Shown: positions 12,114-22,700 of the stretch, piece by piece
Layout: every line of letters starts with the position of its first letter
Position numbering within the stretch: position 1 is the stretch's first letter
DNA from: Sophora flavescens
Taxonomy: Eukaryota > Streptophyta > Magnoliopsida > Fabales > Fabaceae
Direction: 5' to 3'
Length of the DNA stretch: 64,000 nt
Assembly: GCA_030762895.1 (NCBI GenBank)
Contig: CM061062.1
Span: forward strand, 101,538,874 to 101,602,873
Made by a program: the position numbers and the translations under genes
Notes under the pieces: model-generated
What the model was told of the DNA's origin: nothing
Databases searched by the model: none
Seen by the model: only the letters and a program-made list of their open reading frames with translations

Positions 12114-12851
12114 ATTATTGAAGATGGTCTTATTCATAGGCTTAGTTAGGTTTTTTTTTTAGGCAATGATTTTATCCTTTAATTCCATCAATAATTTAAG
12201 AGTGCTGTGCCTGTATTTTTTCACTTTTTATATATTTTTTTCTAAATCAAAAAACTTCACTTGAAAAGTGTAGGTTTCATTTGGAGCCTTTAATCTCCTA
12301 TGATAGATTCTTGAATTGAGATAGCCCACTCTCCCCTACACTATATAACAAAAATAGAATAATGATGTGCAACATTTTTTAATGAATATAAATTCTCTTT
12401 TTGGTGAATGCTTTCAAATGATTTTCCGTTTGTCAACCCTCACTGTACCGTTGTTGTACAGTGACTTTCATGAATTAGACAACTTTCAAGTGACTTTGAG
12501 GTCAATTTAAGTCTTTTGATATCAAGCTTTCTGTGAATCTCAATTTGACACCCATTTCAGTGGTTAGAATTTTCAATTTCACTATGGTTATGTCTGGAAT
12601 GTTTAAAAATTGGAAATGGTTTGATTTGATTACTTATTGACTTTTCAATTTCATAGTACATACTACATAGTTTCAATGTTCTATATGGATAACCCTGACT
12701 AAGGAAACATACATGAGCAGTCATGATTTATGAAGTTATAGTAGTACATACTACATTTTTTAATGTTACATGCAGCGGGCTGTGTTGTTGGGACGTTGGA
12801 TTCTACGGAGTGTGATGCCTTTTTAGCTAATGAAGTCACTAAGAGGTTGAA
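12114..12851. other. Spacer without recognisable feature
   Basis: AT-rich unique sequence shared with unit 2 (40,150-40,884). No coding frame, terminal repeat or RNA gene seen. Confidence 0.6.
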
Positions 12852-13342
12852 TGTTGGAATGTAATTCAAATAAGTGTTAGTTGTTAGGAGTTTGTTCAAG
12901 ATGTCCCATACTTCTTTAGCATTCTTGACAGCAACAATCTCCTTAAGATTTTCAAAGTCCGTACATTGATGGATGATGGAGAGAGCCAAGCAATCTCTAT
13001 TCTTGGATTCCTTGTAGGAGGCACTATCCTCCTCTTCTTGGATCCCATCCTTCACTATGTCCAACACTTCATGAAAACCAAATATTGCTTCCATTTTCAC
13101 AACCGAATGCTCAAAGTTCTTGCCATCAAGAACCGGTAATGGGATTGAAAAATCCTCACTCAACCCCATCTCCATGGACACACTCTTTGTCCCAAGATCG
13201 ATATAGCTCTTAGCACTTGCACTTTATTTATAATAGCTATTAGCCTCTAACCAACTAACTAATAGCTCACTCTAATCACATCTAATTAACTACTTTTAAC
13301 AAACTCCTAACAACTAACACTTATTTGAATTACATTCCAACA
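12852..13342. mobile_element. 491-bp fold-back element with copia-LTR inverted ends and gag fragment (unit 1)
   Basis: The left end starts TGTTGGAATGTAATTCAAAT and the right end is its reverse complement, ending ATTTGAATTACATTCCAACA; the inverted arms match for about 45 bp. The right arm continues on the minus strand as a longer LTR-like leader (to about 13,190) ahead of a gag start. The arms are copia LTR ends, so this looks like an LTR-gag-inverted-LTR remnant rather than a classical MITE. No target duplication is evident. The unit 2 copy at 40,885-41,375 has the same length. Confidence 0.65.
12897..13181 (-). pseudogene. Copia gag (UBN2/DUF4219-like) N-terminal fragment
   Basis: The minus-strand frame starts MSMEMGLSEDFSIPLPVLDG and continues with FEHSVVKMEAIFGFHEVLD, SIIHQCTDFENLKEIV and AKEVWDILNKLL. 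This is the pattern of plant copia gag N-termini (PxLDGxNF...W, IHQCVD, AKEAWDIL). About 95 codons remain; the frame then runs into the inverted LTR arm. Zinc knuckle, protease and everything downstream are missing. The unit 2 copy has gained a stop at the FEHSVV position. Confidence 0.7.
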
Positions 13343-13530
13343 CTCCCCCGTAATTCAAATAAGTGTTAGTTGTTAGGAGTTTGTTAAAGGTAGTTAATTA
13401 GTTGTGAATAGAGTGGGCTATTAGTTAGTTGGTTAGAGGCTAATAGCTATTATAAATAAAGTGCAAGTGCTATAATGTAAATGTAGAGAAGTGTAGTAGT
13501 GTGTGAAAGTGTTAAATAGAATTTCAGTTC
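13343..13530 (+). repeat. Small copia-type LTR, plus orientation, 5' part (unit 1)
   Basis: From 13,351 this repeats the arm sequence in plus orientation (GTAATTCAAATAAGTGTTAG...). It continues past the copia insertion at 18,364-18,441, where it ends CTTGCACCAACA. The first ten bases of the LTR (TGTTGGAATG) are replaced by CTCCCCC. It lies head to head with the reversed LTR ending at 13,342. The uninterrupted copy in unit 2 spans 41,376-41,641. Confidence 0.65.
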
Positions 13531-13822
13531 TATAAAGGTTAAAGCTAATGGTATTAATGATTGATAATATTTTTCGTTACAATTACAACAGAGTGCAGCG
13601 AGTTATATAACAGATACAGGTCATTTGAACTTGAAAATACAACAGAAAAATAGGATCAAGTGGATAAGAGATAGCAAGTAGATAGAACAGCATGCATGCA
13701 CGCAGCTAGATCCACATAATGTGGAGCATGTTGGAAGGAGGTTAGAGCCGCATGCATGCACGTGGATAGATCCACATAATATGGAGCAAGCTCAGGTAAT
13801 GGACAAAGTCAGCACACCAACA
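13531..13822 (-). repeat. Copia 3' LTR
   Basis: 292 bp, paired with 18,067-18,358. The last codons of the polyprotein run into this LTR. It contains the repeated motif GCATGCATGCACG twice. Confidence 0.95.
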
Positions 13823-16800
13823 CGCCCCCGCAAGATGGTGGTGGAGGAAACAACACCAATCTTGGTAGTGAGAAGAGTGTGGCGGGATGAAGGTAAGGAC
13901 TTGGTGAGAAGGTCCGCAAGCTGATGACTCGAAGGGATGTGAAGTACTTGGAGTTCCTTGTTTGTCACTAGATCTCGCACAAAGTGATAATGAATGGCAA
14001 GATGCTTCATCCGTGAGTGAAACACTGGATTAGCACAAAGGTATGTTGCACCAATGTTGTCAGAGTAGATGGTGGGTTGCTGCTGAAAGGGAAGATGAAA
14101 TTCTTGGAATAGCTTGCGAAACCAAAGCAGTTCGTCAGCAGTGGAGCCAATAGTTCTATATTCGGTTTCAGTGGAAGATTTGGCTATTGTGCGCTGCTTC
14201 TTGCAAGACCAAGAGATAGCATTTGGACCACAGTAAATGATGAAAGCACCAGTGGATTTCATATCAAAGGAATCACCAGCCCAGTCAGAATCACAAAAGG
14301 CACGTAGTTTAAGATCATCGGAGCGGCGAATGTGTAAGCCGTAGTCCAGTGTGCCTTTAAGATAGCGAAGTGCACGTTTGGCAGCCTGCAGGTGAAGAGT
14401 GGTAGGAGCATGCATGTATTGAGACAGTTTGTTGACAGTGAAGGACATGTCAGGGCGAGTGAGAGACAAGTATTGTAAAGAACCCACAAGGTGACGACAT
14501 TCATGTTGGTTGCATGAGGAAGTGTCTCCGGTGGCAGTCAAGTTGATGGTGGAGGACATGGGAGTGGAGACTGGTTTGGCGTCCTGCATGTTGGTGGTAT
14601 GAAGTAAATCACGGACATAGTGGTGTTGGGTGAGGAAGATGCCATCCTTTGTGGGAAGAAACTCGACACCAAGGAAGTGGCTTGGAAAGCCAATATTCTT
14701 GAGGGAGAACTTGGTAGCAAGAGCAGACTTGAATGCCATGAGGAAGTTGGAGTCATTACTTGTAAGTAAAATATCATCAACGTATACCAGGAAGTATGCC
14801 AAGGTGGTTCCACGACTGTAGATAAATAAAGAGGTGTCTGACTTTGAATTGATGAAACCATATTGGAGGAGGAAGGCCTTAAGTGCATGATACCAAGCAC
14901 GAGGTGCCTGTTTGAGGCCGTAGAGAGATTTTCTCAATTTACAAACATGGTTGGGGAATTGAGGATGGATAAAACCAGGAGGCTGAGACATGTAGATATC
15001 CTCTGTGATGGTGCCATGAAGGAAGGCATTGTTGACGTCCATTTGATTCAAGGACCAATCTTTGGAGAGAGCAACACATAAGACAAGCTTGATGGTCTGA
15101 GATTTGATAACAGGACTGAAAGTCTCATGGTAGTCAATGCCAGGACGCTGGTGGAAGCCCTTAGCAACCAGTCTCGCCTTGTAGCGAGCAATAGAACCAT
15201 CAGTGTTGCGTTTGATCCGATAGACCCATTTGTTGCCAATTATATTGAAATAATCCTGTTTAGGTTCAAGTGTCCAAGTGCCATTGTTGAGCAATGCGTT
15301 GAACTCTTCTGACATGGCAGCCTTCCATTCAGGATGTTTGAGAGCCTGAGTGAGACAGGAGGGCTCTACTTAGTCCAGGAGAGGAAACTTGGTGGCTAGG
15401 TGAGCTTGTTTAGGTTTAAAAATTCCACTTTTGGAGCGTGTGATCATGGGATGTGTGGAGGAGGTAGAGAGGGGAGGACCTTCTGCGTGACTTTGAGCTT
15501 GAGTTGCAGTGTACAAGTCAGGATGATGGTTGGTGTGTGAGGGCATGGTAGATATGGGAGAATGAGAAGTGGGTGAGGTGAGGGAGGTTGGGGAGGATGA
15601 TGTGTGGTCACGGTGAGAGGTAGAAGAGTTAGAGAGGTTGAGGTTGATACGGGCCGAGGTGTGTGGAGTTGGCGTTGTTAGTGAGGTTGGTTGAGGGGAA
15701 GCCGTGGGATGAGGAGATATGGATGATGGTTCAGAGTGAGAGGTGGGGGATAGAAGGGAGTTTGAATTTGAAGTGGTCAAAGGAGGTTCAGAAATGGTAG
15801 GTATGTTGTGGATAAGAGATAAAGGTTGGAAGGGTGGGGTAGGAAGGTTTGACCGAGATGAAGGTTGTTGAGGAGGAGAAGGTTGTTGAGTGGGATAGGG
15901 AAAAATATCCTTTATGAAGGTGACATGTCTGGAGATGTAGAGGGAGTTAGATTCTAGATGGAAACATTGGTAGGCACTTTGTGTGAGGCTATACCCCAGA
16001 AAGAGACATGGTTTGGATTTTGGTTGGAGTTTGTTTGTGGTGTATGGACTAAGCCATGGGAAGCAAAGACAACCAAATACCCGTAGCTTGGAGTAGTTGG
16101 GAAGACGGTGAAACAATATTTCGAAAGGAGTTGTCATGTGTAGACCGGGAGTTGGCATGCGGTTTATTAGATAAGCAGCAATTTGGATAGCATAAGACCA
16201 GAAGGTTAAGGGTAGGGAGGCATGATGAAGGAGACAACGGGTGGTTTCAACTAGGTGTCTGTGTTTGCGTTCTGATAAACCATTGTGTTCGGGTGTGTAC
16301 GGAGGAGTTGTTAGGTGAGTTATGCCATGAGTTTGAAGGAAAGATCGGAGTTTAATAAATTCACCACCATTGTCAGAGTACAAGGATTTAATTTTACAAT
16401 CAAATTGATTTTCAACAAGAGATTTAAAAACTGGAAATATTGTTGCAACATCTGATTTAAATTTCATAGGGTAAAGCCAAACATACTTGGAGAAATGATC
16501 AATAAAAATGACGTAATAAGAGAATCCATTTATTGAAGTTATTGAGGTAGGACCCCATACATCAGAGAAAATAATTTCCAAGGGTTGGGAACTAGACAAG
16601 GTGGAATGAGAAAATGGCAATTTATGTGCTTTATTAGCTGAGCAATCTAAGCAAGTAAATGATGTGGAGGATGGTTGTTGAGGAAGGATGTGCTTGAGGA
16701 CTTGAAGGTGAGGGTGACCAAGACGACGATGCCAAAGAGTGAGAGAAGGTTGATGCTGGACATGGTTGATTTGGGTACGGGCGGGTTGCAACTTGTACAC

Positions 16801-18015
16801 TTGATCTTCATTCCTGCCGCGCAGAAGGACCGCTCCCGTGCTCAGACTCTTTACCTCAAAATGCCATGGAAAGAATTCAACAGAAACAGAATTAGTTTTA
16901 CACAGTTGAGATACAGAAACAAGATTTTGAGTGACTGTGGGAACATGCAGAACATGAGATAAGTGGAGAGGTGTAGAGGAGGTAGGATTTTTAATGGAAC
17001 CATAATGTGCAATGGGAAGGGCCTTACCATTAGCAACTAGAAGCTTATCAGAGCCATTATAATCCTTGGACATGGAGAGTTGACCAAGATCATGAGTTAC
17101 ATGGTGGGAAGCACCAGAATCAAGAAGCCAAGAGGAGTCATGTTGGATGTCATGATGAGCAAAATTGGCTTGACGTCTTGGATGATCAAAAGGATATCCA
17201 TGCAAGCGGTAGCAATCATCAATAACATGTCCACGACGACGACAGTATCTGCATACTGGGACAGAACGTTTTTGGCCAGGATGGTTCGATTGAGGAGCAG
17301 GAACATCTCGAGGCTGAGAGCGAGAGGCGCGGGAAGGCGAGCGACGCCCTTGAGAGTGGCCCCGAGAGGTACGTTGCAAGGTGTTTGCAGTAATAAGAAG
17401 AGATTGCTGCTGATGTTCATCACGTTGAAGGAAAATTTCAAAATCAACAAGTTTGTCAAATAGTTCATCAAATGGCAGCGGGGAGTCTCTAGTGCGAATT
17501 GACGCTGAGAATTCGCGAAAGGAAGGACCAAGACCATTAAGGGCAGCAATGACGAGATCAATATCATCAACTGGATGACCAATAAGAGCGAGTTCATCAC
17601 CAATAACACGGATGGAGCGAAGATAATCACTAGCACTAGAAGTGCCTTTAGAGATGGAGGCAAGACGTTCTTTGAGGGACATGACTCGAGTGCGGGAGCG
17701 ATTTGCATATTGTTTGTTCAGACGAGCCCAGGCAGCAGCAGACGATGCAGCGGAGGTCATAACAATTTGAGCATCGGGACCACACGATCCTAGAAGAGCA
17801 AGATAGACATAGTGGTCTTGGCATTTCCAGAGAGAATAAGCGGGATTGTCAAATGCAGTTTCACCAGTAACATAGCCAAAGAGTTCGTTGGCCTTGAGAA
17901 GATGAATGATCTGATTGTACCAAGTGTGATGATTTCTAGAATTGAGTTTGATAGGAAGAGTAGAAGTAGTTGTGAGTTCAACCAGTGGTTTGGAGGGGGT
18001 GGTGGAGGAAGCCAT
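13792..18015 (-). pseudogene. Copia gag-pol polyprotein, one in-frame stop
   Basis: A single frame of about 1,407 codons is broken once, by TAA at 15,370-15,372 between integrase and reverse transcriptase (LLD*VEPSCL). Domains in order: gag UBN2 (ARLNKQY, LKERLASI, VIAALNGLG); zinc knuckle CRYCRRRGHVIDDC near codon 254; aspartic protease LLDSGASHHV near 297; GAG-pre-integrase LWHRRLGHPH; integrase with SDVWGP near 483, DNGGEF near 546 and an E in the PEHNGLSERKH segment; RT with LVAKGFHQRPGIDY, YGLKQAPRAWY and YVDD near 1076; RNase H with CDSDWAGD near 1238 and ending ADLLTKSL. Order integrase before RT defines Ty1/copia. The start at 18,015 lies just after the PBS and LTR, so it fits. Apart from the stop all motifs look intact; I saw no frameshift. 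Confidence 0.93.
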
Positions 18016-18054
18016 GGAAGAGAAGGAGGATCGAATGCTGTGAAGCTGAGGCTT

Positions 18055-18066
18055 AATTTGATACCA
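18055..18066 (-). promoter_or_regulatory. Copia primer binding site (initiator Met tRNA type)
   Basis: TGGTATCAAATT lies directly after the 5' LTR on the minus strand. The first eight bases match the initiator-Met-tRNA PBS (TGGTATCAGAGC); the rest is diverged. Confidence 0.8.
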
Positions 18067-18358
18067 TATAAAGGTTAAAGCTAATGGTATTAATGATTGA
18101 TAATATTTTTCGTTACAATTACAACAGAGTGCAGCGAGTTATATAACAGATACAGGTCATTTGAATTTGAAAATACAACAGAAAAAAAGGATCAAGTGGA
18201 TAAGAGATAGCAAGTAGATAGAGAAGCATGCATGCACGTAGCTAGATCCACATAATGTGGAGCAGGTTGGCAGGAGGTTAGAGCCGCATGCATGCACGTG
18301 GATAGATCCACATAATATGGAGCAAGCTCAGGTAATGGACGAAGTCAGCACACCAACA
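18067..18358 (-). repeat. Copia 5' LTR
   Basis: 292 bp; it starts (minus strand) TGTTGGTGTGCTGAC at 18,358 and ends at 18,067. Confidence 0.95.
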
Positions 18359-18363
18359 AGTTC

Positions 18364-18441
18364 TTCTTTCTCTCTATTCTCTCTTTGATTTCTTTGTTTC
18401 CTTGTGAGTGTGTGTAAGATTAAAGTGTTCTTGCACCAACA
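18364..18441 (+). repeat. Small copia-type LTR, 3' part (unit 1)
   Basis: Continuation of the LTR interrupted at 13,530. It ends CTTGCACCAACA, complementary to the TGTTGG start, as expected of an LTR terminus. No PBS follows. Confidence 0.6.
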
Positions 18442-18465
18442 TTGACTTCAAAAAATTGGGTCATT

Positions 18466-18830
18466 ATGAAAATTGCTTCCACCGGATTTGAACTTGACCT
18501 GTTTAAGGCGAAACAAGAATATCAAGCCCATTCTAAAAGGTACCTCGAGGAAGACGTCGTTGCCTATCGCCCGTCTAGGGACTTCCGCAAGGTAAAACCT
18601 CAAACTTCTAATGTACAGAACCTTTGTTTAAGAGAAGTTTAGCCCAGATTTATGTCAAAGAACAAATGTTTCCTGAAGTTTGCATATATTAACACGATGA
18701 ATAAATCCATTCAAGTGAATTGGTAGATTTAAAAGCTAATCATCATGTTTTTTTTTTGCATTATTAACTTATGATGATGCTATGTGTAGACTCACATTAT
18801 TCAATATACATACATACATACATACATACA

Positions 18831-18891
<61 letters not shown>

Positions 18892-18980
18892 TTCTTTTAC
18901 CTGATGAAACTTTATTTATGATATTTCAATAACAGTTTTTGGTTCCTCTTGTGGGCGCATTCTGTTATGAAAGGAGATGA
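18466..18980 (+). pseudogene. Unknown two-exon gene fragment, charged helical (unit 1)
   Basis: Exon-like frame 18,466-18,591 reads MKIASTGFELDLFKAKQEYQ, then AHSKRYLEEDVVAYRPSRDF and RK, ending at donor AAG|GTAAAA. An acceptor CAATAACAG at 18,935 opens FLVPLVGAFCYERR and a stop at 18,978-18,980. The join is phase 0 and in frame. The intron holds a long microsatellite. Past the stop another frame reads MKGDEVNMTLAKSE, stop, KLEKKDGKAAREVGGALGLK (18,971-19,069), so the former exon is probably frameshifted as well. I do not recognise the family. The unit 2 copy (41,666-42,166) keeps both splice sites, with changes G>E, V>L and R>H. Confidence 0.45.
18805..18890. repeat. Microsatellite (CATA)n-(TA)n, unit 1
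   Basis: About 13 CATA units followed by TA repeats, within the putative intron. At the same place unit 2 (42,009-42,070) has (CA)n followed by (TA)n. Confidence 0.95.
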
Positions 18981-19074
18981 GGTGAACATGACATTGGCAA
19001 AATCTGAGTGAAAACTGGAAAAGAAAGATGGAAAGGCGGCAAGAGAGGTTGGTGGAGCACTGGGGCTCAAAATG

Positions 19075-19409
19075 TAAGAGGAGATATTATTCTACTTCAC
19101 CAAAAAATCATATAGAATAAAAATAGTCCAGTAAAATAGGCAACTAACATTAAACTTACATGGCCACAAATAATTGTTCCCTTTGTTCAAACAAGATTGA
19201 TTAAAATTGATTGATTTTTGCTACTCATGCATTTGAAATTTTATTTAAATTGTTGTCTAATATATGCAGTAAATCAAATCAAATTTGAATAAATTAATGA
19301 TGATGATTCACTCATTGAATCTCCTTCGTACCCCACTCAAGGCTGTGCTGATATGTCATTACTTAGATAATGACCCTTAAGAAAATTTACCTTGAGGTAC
19401 GTATAAAAA
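19075..19409. other. Spacer; site of the unit 2 12.6 kb difference
   Basis: Non-coding. At 19,198-19,203 the sequence ATTAAA marks the point where unit 2 carries its extra 12.6 kb block, bounded there by ATTAAA on both sides. Confidence 0.6.
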
Positions 19410-20249
19410 TCTATACTAATATATAAAGATAATATTTAAGGGGTCATTGTTGATCAAACAGGGAGGTGGAGGTAAATTTCGAAGCAATGCGGACTTTACA
19501 AGGAACCGATAATTTATATATATTTTGTAATTAATATTTGTTATTAACTCTGGTTTAAAAATTTCCAAAACCATATGGCATGCTTATTGCGCAAAGAATA
19601 TCCCACGCATATAAATTTTTTTTTTTACAAATTTAAAATTTTAATTAAATTAGTTAATAGGATAGTTATTAACTTTTTAAATACTATATCATTTTGATGT
19701 CTACTCCATCATATTTATTATTTAAAAGCAATCAAAGTTTGATTTTCATTTATTCTGATCCTAGTAATTTCTATTAATTTAAATTGATTCTAGTTAATTT
19801 CAATTATATTTCCTTTATTCTGATTACAATCAATTTAAATTAATTTTAGTTTTTTCTTGTTTTAATTTAAATTAATTTAAATTATCTTTAATTTATTATG
19901 ATTTCAATCAATTTAAATTGCTTTCAATTAATTTCAATTATCTTTCCTTTATTTCGATTTCAATCGATTTAAAATAATTCTCATTTTTTTTGTTTTATAT
20001 ATAAATTCACTTATCTTAATTTTATTCTGATTTCAATAAATTTAAATTGATTTCAATTAATTTTCATTTTTTTAATTTCATTTATTTTTAATTATATTAA
20101 TTTTATTCTGATTACAATTATTTTAAAAATTGATTTCAATTAATTTCCACTTTCTTTTTTTAATAAATAAAGGATAAAATTAATTTTTTCTAGTAATGAT
20201 AAGTGGCAGAGGACACAAGTCAATCTATCCTTGCATAGGGATATAATAG
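19410..20249 (+). mobile_element. Candidate non-autonomous Helitron (unit 1)
   Basis: The 5' end TCTATACTAATATATAAAG at 19,410 is preceded by A and matches the TCTATACTA start common in plant Helitrons. A candidate 3' end has a short hairpin CCTTGCATAGG (20,229-20,239) followed by ATATAATAG and a T. The canonical CTAG would be changed to ATAG, and the hairpin stem is short, so the 3' end is uncertain. The body is a degenerate AT-rich array. Unit 2 carries the same element from 55,183, with the first C changed to T. It has no coding capacity. Confidence 0.5.
19730..20160. repeat. Degenerate AT-rich tandem array
   Basis: Repeated variants of ATTTCAATCAATTTAAATTG and TTTCAATTAATTTTC at irregular spacing of roughly 50-70 bp. 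Also present in unit 2 at 55,500-55,920. Confidence 0.7.
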
Positions 20250-21240
20250 TATTATTTATAGATAATTACAAATATATAAATATAAATATAAATATATGCA
20301 TATAAATATATTATAGATTTTAATAAGTACAATAGAAAAATTAAATTTTCAATTAATTGGTGCAGTAAGGAAATAAAAATCAATTGGTGACGAGACACTT
20401 AATTGTAATCCAATATATTTAATTTCAATTAATTTTCACTTTTCTTATTTTTATATGTACAATAGAAAATAGAAAATCAAAAAAATTTATATATAAAAAA
20501 ATCAAAAAAATCTAGCAACAACACGTGGCAAGTGACACATGACCAACTTTTTTGCACAGGGGATTGCTTTGTGATATTTATAGATAGATATATATATAAT
20601 TATGTAATATTTAAATTTTTAAATAGTTATATTTTATTTAGGTTATATAGGGTTGAAAATATTCTTAAACGAGTTTCAAAAAATGAAAATATTAAATGCA
20701 AGGTAAAAAGATCGAGGTATTGAATTAAAATTTTGTTTCAATGTATTGAAAAAATAAGAAAATAGAAAATGGAAATGACACAAATTTGGTTTGGAGAACA
20801 TTAACTGAAATTTGTATAACGAGAAGATCTATGTTCTATCATTTTTTCAGAATTTATATTTGGCTTAATTGTTATATTGATTGTCATGTTATATGAATGA
20901 TGATTACAATTAATTTAAATGTAATTAAATTTTATTTTTTATATGAATTTTTTAGGAGCGAAGATTATATTTAAAATTTCTCAAATTGCAAGCAGTTTTT
21001 AAAATCTATGTATTTTCCTACATTGCCGCCAATCATCCTTTTTTGGAACACCATATTTTGACCGAGTCTTTCTTTAGTTTTCACTAAAGTCTCAAAAAAA
21101 AAAATACAAAAAGTAAAATTACAAAAAAAGTTTGCCATCTTATTTTGATGTTTGTTTCTATTTATTCCAAAAAAAAAATAATTAGAAAAGACAAAAATCA
21201 TAAAAAGATATTAACTATTTGTTTTTGTTTTATTTCATTA
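20250..21240. other. AT-rich spacer, nothing supported
   Basis: No coding frame with protein-like composition. It holds a second copy of a GTGGCAAGTGACACATGACC-type segment ending in TTGCACAGGGG (about 20,525-20,564), resembling the tail of the preceding Helitron-like element, so it may be an older relative. Confidence 0.4.
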
Positions 21241-21936
21241 CTAGCATAAGAACCCGTGCCATGCACGGGATATATAAATTAATTTTGAACATTTCAATAA
21301 AATATTTTACATTTTAGATATGAGATATATAAGATTTTTTTTATAAATTGGTTGTTAACTTTCGTATTACTCTATACAATTGTTTTCTAAGCAAAGAAGA
21401 CATTTTCTGCTTGATTGCAAATCATATTACCAATAATACATTTTATGATGATTGTTGAACAAATCATATCTGGGTGCCATTTGTACAATAGCTGAGGAGA
21501 GGCTACACCAAAAGAAAACAATTGAAACGGTGAGAGGATGATGTCTAGGAATAGAAGCTAAATTGGGATACCACCTTTAAAGAAAACATTTGGTTGACAA
21601 ATTTTTAGGGATACAACACTGATTATTTGAGATTGATTTATGATTTGGTTTTGTTTACATTTCAAATTCAAAATTTGGATTCTCTAATTGGTATAGTATT
21701 TGGAGAGGGAAAATGGTTTTCGATAAAAAATCATTGTAATTACATGCACTTATTATTTGATATTGGTATATTAGATGATATCATAATCATAATAGTAATT
21801 AAGGTATTAAAATTCATTATATTAAAATTTGGATTCTAAAGCACGTATCCTCATTGCAAGATTATGATTATTTTCAAATTTAAAATTGTATAGCAAAGTA
21901 TTAGATAGAACGATCCCATTTAAAAATATATAGAGA
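21241..21936 (-). mobile_element. Candidate non-autonomous Helitron, minus strand (unit 1)
   Basis: On the minus strand the 3' terminus is a perfect hairpin CCCGTGC-ATG-GCACGGG (21,253-21,269), then TTCTTATG, then CTAG and a flanking T: the classic Helitron end. A candidate 5' end, A|TCTCTATATATTTTTAAA, is at 21,936 on the same strand, giving about 696 bp. The 3' end is strong; the 5' end is a guess from the TC rule. No coding capacity. The unit 2 copy is at 57,022-57,717. Confidence 0.55.
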
Positions 21937-22171
21937 TTATATCACGCAATAATTACTCCACCATTCAATATTCGATTATTAAATATTGCAATGAGATGTG
22001 GAGAATCAGCATACTATTGATTCAAGCAAATTTAAATATTTTATTTTAAATTCAATTGTTAAATATTTAATTTTTTGAGAAAAAAATAAAATTTATTTGT
22101 TTTTATTTATTAAAAAATAAAAAATAAAAAATTAGAAAAGACAAAAATCAGAAAAAGATTTTAACTTTTAT
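21937..22171. other. AT-rich spacer
   Basis: Low-complexity A/T sequence; nothing recognised. Confidence 0.5.
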
Positions 22172-22700
22172 TTGTTTTTGTTTTATTTCATTATTGGGTC
22201 AGACCAACCAAGCCCACTACTACCCATGACCCGGATCCATCAGAATCATTCCCTTCTTCACTCACCCTCTCTTCCCCCCTATGCCCATATCATTTTTCTT
22301 GTCATTCCAGATTCATATCTCTACCAAATCTTTCCAGATTCATATCGCTGCAACTACGAAAATCTCGCACTCCTTTTCATCTGTCTCATGATTTCATTTT
22401 TCAAATCAGCATCATGGAACTTTATGGTGACTCGATTTTCTCTCTATTCTCGCATCGTTGATGAAGAGCAAGTGAAGGTAAGTATTGTTTCTTTCCTTTC
22501 TTACTCCCAATTAGAAATTAATGGGGATTTGGTTTCCGAATTTTTGCAGGTGTGATTGGGGCTCTATAAAAAAAAGGAAGAACGTGAGTAGAAGGGGAGA
22601 CAACATCACACAGACAAAAACGCATAAAAAGGGAGATACGGATTCAGGGGACACTTAGATTAAGAAGGTCGCGTATTCAAGGAGAAGGATTTCTTTTGGG
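22172..22700 (+). other. Gene-like 5' region with one spliceable intron (unit 1)
   Basis: A CT-rich leader-like stretch follows a change in composition at 22,195. It ends at an excellent donor, GTGAAG|GTAAGTATTG (22,475/22,476), and a polypyrimidine/acceptor TTTTTGCAG at 22,551 precedes more sequence. The only ATG frame in the exon is short (MELYGDSIFSLFSHR then stop). It reads as the captured 5' UTR and first intron of a host gene. It lies about 1.4 kb upstream of the metacaspase-like palindrome and could once have been its leader, but nothing joins them. In unit 2 one G is lost at the donor (GTGAAGTAAG). Confidence 0.35.

Larger units (their letters stand above)
13531..18358 (-). mobile_element. 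Full-length Ty1/copia retrotransposon
   Basis: Minus-strand element of 4,828 bp with two 292-bp LTRs and a 5-bp target duplication AGTTC (13,526-13,530 and 18,359-18,363). The unit 2 site reads TTCAGTTCTTCTTTC with no insertion. On the minus strand the LTRs begin TGTTGGTGTGCTGAC and end CCTTTATA, so the 3' end is TA, not the usual CA. The primer binding site TGGTATCAAATT follows directly. I count about eight differences between the LTRs (about 2.7%), so the insertion is fairly recent. One in-frame stop interrupts the polyprotein. Confidence 0.97.
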
